64,000 nt of DNA from Imbricaverruca yamaguchii (Eukaryota; Arthropoda; Thecostraca; Neoverrucidae). The stretch covers positions 5,570,501 through 5,634,500 of the forward strand of contig JAOTOL010001660.1 of assembly GCA_034440575.1 (NCBI GenBank), written 5' to 3'. Shown piece by piece: positions 54,641 to 64,000 of this stretch. Below the pieces are notes generated by a model. It saw only the letters and a program-made list of their open reading frames with translations. It was not told where the DNA came from and did not search any database. The translations under genes and the position numbers were made by a program. Within the stretch, counting starts at the first letter, position 1. The number at the start of each line of letters is the position of its first letter.

Positions 54641-56199
54641 CATCCAATGCACGAGTGGAAATCAGAGCTGGGCATCTTAAATTTGAGGGGTAAATGGTAG
54701 GTTCAGTTATGCATGCTAATTTGCATGTATTTGAGGGGGAATGCTTGCTGGTATGCATCTATGCTTTTTGTTTGCATTCATGTATGTATCAGTGGCTGAA
54801 GGAGCTCTGTGTGCCATCCACATGGGAAGGTGGTTTCCCTCTGGATAGATTTCTAATATTTATGAAAATTATTGGAGGAAAATATATGATGGCAATGGCC
54901 ATGTCCAAATGGATTAGAGGGCATATTCCCTAGGGTCAAATGTTAGCAGCTAAAAGTATTAGGAGAGCAAACCAACATCAAATGGCAATTGCCCCCCCCC
55001 CATTAAAAAGTAACACCCCTGCTCAAATGTGTAACCCATATAGCACACCATACTACTGAAGTGCCCATCACTAAACAGTTTATTGTCTAAAGGTCCCCAT
55101 ATCAGAGTAATGTTCATTCAGTATGCTCCAGTGCAGTCCCCTTTCCAACTTCACGAGTATTATTATGGACAAGAGCATCAAGGGACTTCCACAACAGCAC
55201 CTCTCTGAGGAACTCGCTCCCCAAACAAGTACCTGCCTCCCTGCACTGGAACATTTTTGGATCTGCCTTTGAATATATGCTTTTTGTGCTCCCTGAAGTA
55301 GGACCCATTGTCATCCACTATGCATCAGCTTCCCAGCCAGTCAAAGGCAGAAAACATAGCTTGCAGCATGCTTTATTCATCCTCCAATAGCAGCTGCACA
55401 ATAGGATGTATCAGGCCTTCATAACAGCAAGTAAATATATCAATCAATAAAAGCATCACCATTACTTGCAAGATTGGAGAAAGTGACTGAGAATGCCACA
55501 GATTTGCAAATATGTGCCAAATAGCACTACAGACATACCATAGCCAACAGCTGATTGAAATACAAAGCTCTACCAGCTGTTCCCATGCCTTGACTTGGAA
55601 GGCCTTTACTTGCCAAAGCTCAGCCCATTCCAGATGGGGGCATGGGAACAGATCCAACATCTTGATGGATCTGTTTATAATCCTGTTTTATAATCCTGGA
55701 TGTGTAAAGGAAAATTTGTGGGCAGTTGAAGAGGATACTTTTCTTCCAATCAGTGATTCTGGACATGATGACGTTCTGTATGCCAGTGCATTCTACAAAC
55801 ATCAGGAATAGGATGTCCTGAAATTTGGAATTGTTATTACACTTTGAGCACTGGAAGTTCCATGAAAACCAATCTGGTAGGTCAAATGAAATTGCTCAGT
55901 AGAATGAAGCTTTATAATATGTTGATCCCCATGTATTTGATTTTTCAGGATATTGACTATATCAACAACCAAAGGTAATTCCACTGCATTTGCAAGGTCT
56001 TCCAGTTCATATCACTTTGCACAAATGGATTTAAATCAGCTATGGCATCGCATATTTGGAGGCTCAACAAACAACAAGCTTGTCAACCACAATGACAAGT
56101 GTGAGGTGTAAAATGGCCCAACCTAACTTACCCTAGCCAACCCTTCCAGTTTACTTGGGCTTTAGGGTGGTTCAAGTCTCACTCGTCCCTATTTTTTGC

Positions 56200-56312
56200 C
56201 TACAGTCAATCAGCATGAGAGATTGGCGAAGCTACATGGCTCAACTGTCAATGTGTAGTAAAACCAACCACAGGGCTTTAGGGTGCATTGATCATGTTGA
56301 TTATATAGCACC
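56200..56312 (+). mobile_element. SINE tail fragment and decayed miniature retroposon
   Basis: 56205-56270 matches the SINE tail (AATCAGCATGAGAGATTGGC, GTAAAACCAA). 56272-56312 matches the miniature element (GGCTTTAGGGTGCATTGATC). 56313-57390 holds nothing recognisable. Confidence 0.6.
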
Positions 56313-57397
56313 CATATCCTAACCTGCCATGGAGGAAAGGAAATTCCTTTGTTAAAAATCGAAAATGTCTGAACAATCTTTTCTTCTGGAACTTGTAAAA
56401 TAAAAAAATTAACAGCCTGTTTTTGGGACTTATTTAATTCCTGCAAAAGTGAAAATTTCTATAAATTGTGAACTCACAGCCTCACCCAATTTAACCCAGC
56501 TCATTTGTGGTAATCTACAAGTATCACCCCTCACACCTTTTTATATCAACAAGTCATCTAAGTCCCCATCAGCTGACAGCCAGTCAGCTGCTGGTGACAT
56601 CACTGAAATGCAGAGAAAAGTCTCCTGCAAGATACAATGAATGAACCCAGTGGTATTACACTAGGTTAGGTTGTTACCCTGCTGACACCCCTGAATGAGT
56701 ATATCAACCCATTCAAAATACTTCTAGCAACATGCAAAGGTTCATCAGGTGCTGGACATGTTTCCACATATCTTTGATACCTTGTTGATACAAAGAAAGT
56801 GTGAGGGGCAATACATGAAGATGCTAAATTTGCATGAAGCATCTTCATCCAAATGAAGATGATTCAACAAAGCATCTCTTTGTATGCATCATCTAGTGTA
56901 TAGAACTTTTATCATGACCACCTAAAATTGTGGTAACAATGGGCACACTACTAGGTTAGGCTATGCTTTTTGCATTAATGTATATCAACATTACTTTTGA
57001 TTCTTTGGAATAATTTTTCTAAATTACAATGTATTCTAAGGCGATTTATTTCAATTACTCAAATTGTCCATGCAATAGTTAATACTTCATGAAATGTTTA
57101 ATCACTCAAGTTTATAACTTCTAACAACACTCTTCCCCAATGTTATTTGCCCAAATTATTCCAAGGTCTGCCAATACTTATTTTTTAAGAAATTCCATTG
57201 TATTCCTTATGCATAGTATTATACTGTATTGCATGTTACTACAGAGGAAATGAATGGTAGCAACATGTTAACCAAATTCACAAACATTGCACTAGAAAAA
57301 CACCAATAATTGAAAATTACCTTCAACCACAATTTTACCAACCAGACCACTACATAAGAGAAGCAGGGGCATCTGAACATGCTCCATTTCCTGAACA

Positions 57398-57588
57398 CAG
57401 TGTAAAATAATTAAAATGTGGCCTGGAAATTCACAGTTAATGGAATTGTGCTATTTCATCCTTGTCTTAGGTTTTTACCATTTTGCCACATGATGTGCTT
57501 TTGTGGATCATTACTTCTTCCATCTTTCTTTCCCAGCAACTTCTTTCTTCATCCACACAGTTAATGGTGAAGCAATTTTAGGACACTG
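57398..57588. mobile_element. hAT-like MITE family 2, perfect 8-bp TSD
   Basis: CAGTGTAAAATAATT to ATTTTAGGACACTG, flanked by CCTGAACA at 57390-57397 and 57589-57596. 191 bp. Confidence 0.88.
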
Positions 57589-57754
57589 CCTGAACATCTA
57601 CCTCTACAATTCTCCTGCACCATGTTTAGCAGGTAAATAGCTACAACTAGCAGTCCATTTTAGGCTATAAGTAGCTGTCTTAAGAAAACTTGGGAAGTAA
57701 CATGATATTTTATCATTACACCAGTATGTTTTGGTGACTGCTAATACCTGACAC

Positions 57755-59325
57755 CAGGGTGGAATTAAGTCACTTCTTAGGAGATTCCATCTCTTAAACA
57801 TTTTTGCACTCTGGGTTCATAGTGGGTAGAATGGGCTCCACATGTACTCCAAACATGCAGAAGGAACAAAAATAACACTTTAAAAAACTAATAGAAGATT
57901 GGAGATAACACCCACCAAACATGTTATTCTGCCTACAATTACCAAATAAATTGCCACTTTTCATACCATCGCACACGACACATCCAGCACACCCACCAAC
58001 CCAACTGACGAAATGCCTGCGAATGCTCCAAACCTTGTGCATGCACACTTAACAGGGCCTCTGGTCACTACAAACTCAGCTGATGCATCTCCAGAAACCT
58101 GCTTTCAAGCCACCATATAGTGGAAAAACTGACAGTTTAAAGATGTTTTCCAGAGTCCTGGAGGCTGCTGATCAGAATTTCCTTCATTAGCATTTTCTCT
58201 TCCGAAAACTGTCTTTCAACCAATCAATGCAAGTTATTTTTCAAATGATGTCATAACCATTAGCAACTTTGAATGCATGTTTAAACAGGGTGGGAAACTT
58301 ACTTTCTGGGTTTGGAGTCAGAGTGCAAACAGATTTCTTCCAGAGTACATTTTCATGGACATACTTTTTTTCATGCATAGAATCTATTTGCCAGTAACCC
58401 ATGGGAAAATCACATGTGCCTTGTCAGTACCTACATAATATGCATAAGTAATACACATCATGTTTGGTCACATCAAAGCAAAGAAACAGAGAAGTGAGCA
58501 ATGGATGACACAGCAGGACAGGGAGTTGTGATCAGCTCAGCTTTGTCTCTCATAACTTGTGGTTTCATGTGGTGTGTTTGGATGTTGTCTGTGTGCTTGA
58601 TGGTACGAAAAGTGGATAGTTTATTTGGTAGCTGTAAGTAAAACAACATGTTTGGTGGATGTTTTCTTCAATCTTGTATTAGTTTTTTTAGGGATATTTT
58701 TGTTCCTTCTGCATGTTTGTGCCAGAGTACATGTGAAGCCCATTCTATCCAGTATGAATCCAGAGTGCAAAAATATTTTAAGAGATGAAAGCTCTTGAGA
58801 AGTGCCTTAATTCCCACCCTGTGTTTAAGTGTCATACTGCAAACACAAGACCTTCACTGATCCTTTTCTTTGCACCTCTATCACATCCAACTGGCATGTG
58901 CAGTATGGTGTTGGGTCCATCAAACATAGGAGATTTGGCTGCATAGGGAGGTAGACGTGCACTCTGAGCTGAGGGTGAAGCATGAACTATTTGTTTGCTT
59001 TTTCATTTGGCTAGCCTTGTACCAAGACAAACAGTGAAAGGAAAGCACATCACTCCTGTGAGTTATGAGACAAAGTCAAGCCGATCATCACAACTCCCTG
59101 TCTTGCTGTGCTGTCCGTCGTTCACTTGTTCTTTTATATGCTTTGATGTGACCAAAAATGATGTGTATTATTTATGCATATTACATAGGTACTGACTAGG
59201 TACATATGATTTTCCCATTGGTTACCAGCAAATAGATTCCATGCATCAAAAATATTACGTCCATGAAAATGTACTATGGAAGAAATCTGTTTGCACTCAG
59301 ACTCCAAACCCAGAAACTAAGTTTC
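57755..59325. mobile_element. hAT-like MITE family 3, split by a reversed copy of itself
   Basis: Left end CAGGGTGGAATTAAGTCACT; right arm CCAAACCCAGAAACTAAG to about 59325. The interior is broken at 58285/58822 by the second element. Outer TSD unclear. Confidence 0.65.
58286..58821. mobile_element. hAT-like MITE family 3, nested, TSD TGTTTAAA/TGTTTAAG
   Basis: CAGGGTGGGAAACTTACTTT to CTTAATTCCCACCCTG, flanked by TGTTTAAR at 58278-58285 and 58822-58829. Its arms are the reverse complement of the host element's arms. Confidence 0.75.
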
Positions 59326-59339
59326 TCACTCTTCCTGAG

Positions 59340-59390
59340 TTAGTTATTGGTGTTTAAGGGCACATCGACTGCAGAGGTCATGCAGCATGC
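59340..59390 (-). mobile_element. Miniature retroposon, no clear TSD
   Basis: TTAGTTATTGGTGTTTAAGG, CATCGACTGCAG, GTCATGCAGC. Confidence 0.6.
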
Positions 59391-60034
59391 ATAGCATAAC
59401 CACTCTGCCCGACACCACAACAGCCACAGTGAAGTAGTGCTGCATCGTTACCACGTGTTCGTGTTCGGAATACGGTACGCCACAAGACATCTCTTCTAAA
59501 GTTGCCCTTCACAAGTGGTCATAGTATTTCCGTGAAAAGGAACTGTTTGAATATGAATAGCTTGTTCATCTTGGTGCCCAATAAACACAGTACACTTACT
59601 GGTTTGGCCATACAGAAGGAGAAGTAGAGCATGTCTTAAGTGTTCGGAAGCTCCTGTCGCCTTCCTTATACAAATGACCATTCCATCAGCCTTCGACTAT
59701 TTATTTTAAAGCTGCTTAAAAGTCATAGAAGGGACCTGGATCTTTACAATTTACATAATTATCGTTCCAAGCGCGAATACCACATAACATAACATGACAA
59801 CACCATACGTACCTCTCGCAGCGCCAGCCCCACAACACACGAGACGAACACCACCGCACAAAAGGAAGTTGCGCGCTAAGGTGAAACAGAAGCACCATGT
59901 TCAAAAACTATATTATCTGAGGTGTATGTTTAAACGTTTCATGAATGTGTGTCAACTACGAGGGAATACATTGAACCATGGTAATTAAATATATTTATCA
60001 TTAGCAAAAGTAAAAGTGAAAGCAATGCCACTGT

Positions 60035-60120
60035 GCCCACTTCTGTCCAAAAGGACAGAAGCGCGCACAGTGGCGCACCCAGCAAGTAAATGGTTTAGTC
60101 AGGGGCGTCGTCAGCATTTC
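60035..60120. mobile_element. Hairpin and hAT-like terminal fragment
   Basis: CTTCTGTCCAAAAGGACAGAAG is a perfect palindrome inside a longer GCCACTGTGC.../...GCACAGTGGC inverted repeat. CAGGGGCGTCGTCAGC at 60108 resembles the end of the element at 60331. 59400-60030 shows no gene. Confidence 0.6.
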
Positions 60121-60330
60121 TCTATGTGATATTTCCTAATAACATACGAAATATGTCCTCCATCAAAGTTAGAGGCAGTCCATGAAAAGGTCAACAACCT
60201 GGGGTGGTCGGTTCAGGGTTTGACGGTAAACATGGTATTTGGACTAGATCTCCCACTGGTAGTTTACTCATTTTTGGTGAGTACCTATGTATTGAATTTC
60301 GAGCGTAATTGTTCATCTCATGCTCATACC

Positions 60331-61073
60331 CAGGGGCGTCGCCATCGGGTGGGGGGGCAGATGGGGCAATTGCCCCCCCCTGCCGTGAGACTGGGGGCGC
60401 CGCCCCCTGAAATTTGAGGACGTCCCAGGACGAAAAGGAGGCCCTCAGGACGAAAACGAAACCCCCGGGACGAAAAAGAGGCCCTTAGGACGAAAAAGAG
60501 GCCCCCAGGACGAAAAGAAGGTACCTCAGGACGAAAAGGAGGCCCCCCATGACGAAAAGGAAGCCCTTCAAGACTAAAAGGGGCCCCCAGGACGAAAACG
60601 AAACCCCCAGGACGAAAAGGAAGCCCTCCAGGATGGAAAAGAGGCCCCCAAGACGAAAAAGAGATTATGCAACTTAGGGGCCTCCAGGAGGCCCCTAATT
60701 TGTAAAAAGAAGTCACCTAGGAGAGAGTTGGAGGCCCCAGAAATCAAGCGAGTGCCAAATATTGACACAGAGGCCTCAGGACGAAAAGGCCACCAGGACG
60801 AAAAGGAGGTCCACATGATTAAAAGGAGGCCCCCAGGACGAAAAGGATGCCCTCTAGGACGAAAAGAAGGCCCTCCAGGACGAAAAGGATGCCCTCCAGG
60901 AGGAAAAGGAGGCCCTCCAGCCCTCAGTTTCCCATCCCCGAACCATACTAAGGGCCTAAAAACAATAGGAGGCCCTAACACAATGGAGGCCCCTTTTCGG
61001 GGAGCAGGAGGCCCCCTTTCGATCTCGCCCCCCCCCCCCCCTCCCCTGGAAGAATTTCGTGGCGACGCCACTG
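60331..61073. mobile_element. Non-autonomous hAT element with perfect 8-bp TSD and internal tandem repeats
   Basis: CAGGGGCGTCGCCA at the left, TGGCGACGCCACTG at the right, CTCATACC flanking both (60323-60330, 61074-61081). The interior at 60415-60945 is degenerate 18-24 bp units around CAGGACGAAAAGGAGGCCC. No transposase. Confidence 0.92.
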
Positions 61074-61874
61074 CTCATACCTTCTCCTTTCAGGGAAAAC
61101 AACCTTACATACACTTCATATTCTAGGTTCAGTGGCATGGGCGCCACGGTGGGGGAAGCAAGGACGTTGATTTCTGAACATTATTGGAGGGAGGCACAGT
61201 AAATGAAGGAAATGTTCGGACGAAATATATTTGGGGCACACTCCATAATGTTTCATATTAAAAGATGAAATTATTGGGGGAAGCTAACGTTGAGGAGACA
61301 CTCAACCCTGAAAAATATGCAAAACAACACCAAAGGCTGGGGACGAGTGGGACCCGTTCCTCAAAACTTCATGGAATAGGTAACGCTATACACTATGGCG
61401 TTGCACGGAAGAAATAAACTCCAAAAACCCTCTCGTCCCCGGGAGTGGGTACACGAGGAGGCACTGGGAGCCATGTGCCTCCCCCCTATAGAGAGCCAGT
61501 GCCCCTCCGGCTGGAAAGGGCGTCTCTTCAGAAAATATCCAGTGTAATCCCCCTCACTTAACGAATTCGTCAGCCGAATGCGCCCGTTTCAGAGGAAGAG
61601 ACGAAAATTCGCCGTACGTATGAATGGACCCGAGTGAACGCAGCACCCCCCCCCCCATGTTCAGCAAATGCGTGCGCCCAATGCGCCCCTCCGAGGAAAT
61701 ATCTCCCCCGATAAAATTCCGGAATCAACCACTGCTTGTTTTCCCATACTATTCCCGTGCAAAACGTTTCGCGACGCGTGATGCCCAGGACTTCACGATC
61801 TGATTATTGCTGTACCGAGAATACACACTACTTTATATCGAACACCTGATATGGTGTTATATTACATGTTCGGC

Positions 61875-61877
<3 letters not shown>

Positions 61878-61918
<41 letters not shown>
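61878..61918. repeat. TA microsatellite
   Basis: About 20 TA units. 61082-61870 and 61920-62600 show no recognisable gene. Confidence 0.9.
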
Positions 61919-61920
<2 letters not shown>

Positions 61921-62617
61921 CTAACGACTTCATGGACGTATACCTTCGAGGAAAAGATACCTGGTACCGTGCGTTAACGTTCCAGGCCTTCAGATTCATG
62001 GCTTCGGATGACACGTCGACCACGGACGCGGCTGCCTTCGCAGCGGTAACGACAGCAGATAAATGGCCAGCGCAGCGACACTGCCTGACGAGCCAGAGTG
62101 GCTGCAGATACATAAAGCCGACTGCTTAGAAATAGCGATCAAATACAATTATGTATACGTCACTTCACCGAACACGAACAGAAATAAAAATAGCTGAATG
62201 GATGAATACCTCATGATTATTATTAGTTGCATTCATGATTCATTCTGAACCATTTCATTGAGCGCCAGAGATTAGCAAGCAACATACAAGCAATCAGAAA
62301 GAAGACCACCAGTCAGCCGGGTTGACTACGCACAAAACGTGCATTCAGTCGTGTAATAAATATAGATGCACCACGTGCAATTATATCTAGATCCGGCCCG
62401 TGCCGCCCGCAGTCCCTCACCATGGTGCCACGACCGCGTCTACGGATCGTCTCGCACGCCAACGCAATGTCACCATCGAAACAACGATCGCGTCAACTCT
62501 TGAATGTATTATGCACAACTACGAAATAAACTATCACAGAACGGAAGGGAGTGCGACGGCGTGGGCTCCAGCAGAAAACCTCCACCGGGAGGCCGTGCCC
62601 CGATGGAGGACACGTCC

Positions 62618-62660
62618 GGTGGCGGGGGCGGGGGCGGAGGCGGAGGCGGGGGCGAGATGA
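62618..62660. repeat. G-rich hexamer run
   Basis: GGGGGCGGGGGCGGAGGCGG-type repeats at the edge of a GC-rich stretch (62560-63880). It could be a CpG-rich promoter, but no gene can be attached to it. Confidence 0.7.
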
Positions 62661-63089
62661 GTCGCCAACATGGCAAGCATTGGCGCCGCCAACACTGGAA
62701 CAACACACAGCTGAAGTGGAAATGAGGCGCGCACGCTGCCGTGGCGACGAATACACACAGCCAGAGTATCGCCTCGTTCGCGCCGCGCGCCGCACGGCAA
62801 TCGTCCTGAGCCGCTAAGGTCATCATGATTCCGCCTGCGGGGTCGACCAACACTCGGCCAATAGTCGGCCATTGCACGTCCGGTGCCGGCGCGACGGTGC
62901 CGGGACAGGGTCCGGCGCCGTGGCTCAGCGCCCCTGCCGAGGTCGACTCGCGCCCCTCGGCCGGCCGACACCGGCACACCGCCGGCCACCGGGTCACCTC
63001 TCGCACGACGCAGGGTCGCGACACAACACGATTGGATATTCACAGCAGGGTTGAAGCGCGGACGCCGGCGGCCCGTCGGACGGCCGCCG

Positions 63090-63255
63090 CCGCACTGAAT
63101 CCCGGCTCCAGCCGGCCGGCAGTAGTCTACACTCGGCCCTGGTCGCCGACAGGACTTTCTCGCGGGCAGCTGTTGCGCCTGCACTGAACCCCGGCTCCAG
63201 CCGGCCGGCAGCCGTACAGACCCGACCAGGGTCGCCGACAGGACTTTCTCGAACG
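63090..63255. repeat. 89-bp tandem duplication
   Basis: CCCGGCTCCAGCCGGCCGGC begins at 63101 and 63190. Both copies end GACAGGACTTTCTCG. Confidence 0.85.
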
Positions 63256-63264
63256 TCTGTTGTT

Positions 63265-63640
63265 GAGCCGGCCGGACCGACCTGGCTCACCAGGGCCGGC
63301 TGTCCAGTGCAGCACCCGAGACTCGTCCTCATCTCTCCGGCAGCGGGAGCAGTTCAGACGCTGTACAGCTGGCCGCTGCGGAGCCGGCCGGGCCGACCTG
63401 GCCCGCCAGGGCCGGCTGTCCAGTGCAGCACCTGATACTCGTCCTCATCTCTCCGGCAGCGGGAGCAGTTCAGACCCTGTACAGATGGCCGCTGAGGAGC
63501 CGGCCGGGCCGACCTGGCTCACCAGGGCCGACTGCCCAGTGCAGCACCCGAGACTCGTCACCATCTCTCCGGCAACTGGAGGGGCAGTTCAGACACTGTA
63601 CAGATGGCCGCTGCGGAGGCGGCGGGCTGGCAGCGCCGGC
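63265..63640. repeat. 116-bp tandem repeat, three copies
   Basis: The CTCTCCGGCA(G/A)C landmark recurs at 63341, 63457 and 63573. GC-rich; frames of up to about 217 residues through it are repeat-driven. Confidence 0.9.
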
Positions 63641-64000
63641 TGCCGGGGTTGGCTGACCTGGGCGGCCGTGTCGCAGGGCGGGGTGCAGGGTGGATCAGGC
63701 GGCCGCGAGCGGCCGGCACGGGCCGACAGACGGGCCGACGTCCGCCGGTCCCCCGGGGCGGGCACAGCCGACTCGACCTGTACCGCCGGTGGTGATACGC
63801 CACCCGTTCTGCCCCGACTGAAACAGATCGGATCAGATCAGGTCAAGTCCGGAAAAGCGGCCGAACGCAGACGGACCGAACCGGAGACGTCGCTCTCGCA
63901 CTGCCACTACTAGACAAGTCACGCCCGGCCAATGCATGGCACTGCAATGTCCAAACTTTTAGAGCCTCTCTCCCGCAACGTATTCAGATTTCAGTACCCC

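Noticed and set aside
60331..61073. 130- to 165-codon Pro/Gly/Arg-rich frames
   Set aside because: They translate the degenerate internal repeats of a hAT element.

Overview
This is nuclear DNA of an invertebrate animal: genes are split by introns with GT..AG junctions, there is an innexin (a protostome-type gap-junction gene), an AATAAA polyadenylation signal, and many tRNA-derived SINEs, hAT-like and piggyBac-like MITEs and jockey-type LINE remains. An arthropod, possibly a crustacean, is my best guess; that is inference. Nothing bacterial is present.

Layout. 552-16016 (-): eight exons of DNAJC10/ERdj5, an ER J-domain/thioredoxin co-chaperone; its last third lies beyond the left edge. 16017-22900: AT-rich DNA with no recognised host gene, holding LINE reverse transcriptase and RNase H remains and a hAT MITE. 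22955-30894 (+): a complete five-exon AIG1/ADTRP-family fatty-acid-ester hydrolase. 31400-36100: SINEs, a dead jockey-like gag and a piggyBac-like MITE. 36442-37620 (+): an intronless, very GC-rich innexin. 38200-46200: repeats, with three tentative exons of an unrecognised (+) gene at 41.7-44.7 kb. 46610-48348 (-): RpS27A, a ubiquitin-like/S27a fusion whose ubiquitin part is strongly diverged. 49121-49903 (-): intronless NSA2. 50-64 kb: mostly transposon debris, an A-rich tract and GC-rich tandem repeats.

The genes are housekeeping loci with no evident common pathway: ER protein folding (DNAJC10), lipid hydrolysis (AIG1 family), gap junctions (innexin), and two ribosome-related genes (RpS27A, NSA2) lying head to tail on the minus strand.

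Two patterns stand out. First, tandem repeats sit on exon edges: in DNAJC10, the AIG1-family gene and the tentative 41.7-kb gene, minisatellites start at an exon boundary and every copy carries part of the exon plus the splice donor or acceptor. The innexin stop-codon region is tandemly duplicated in the same way. Second, a retroposon-like element of only about 50 bp (a predicted hairpin plus an AATAACCAA-type tail) occurs at least a dozen times, with 9-14 bp target-site duplications at nine copies. It shares its 3' tail with longer tRNA-derived SINEs.
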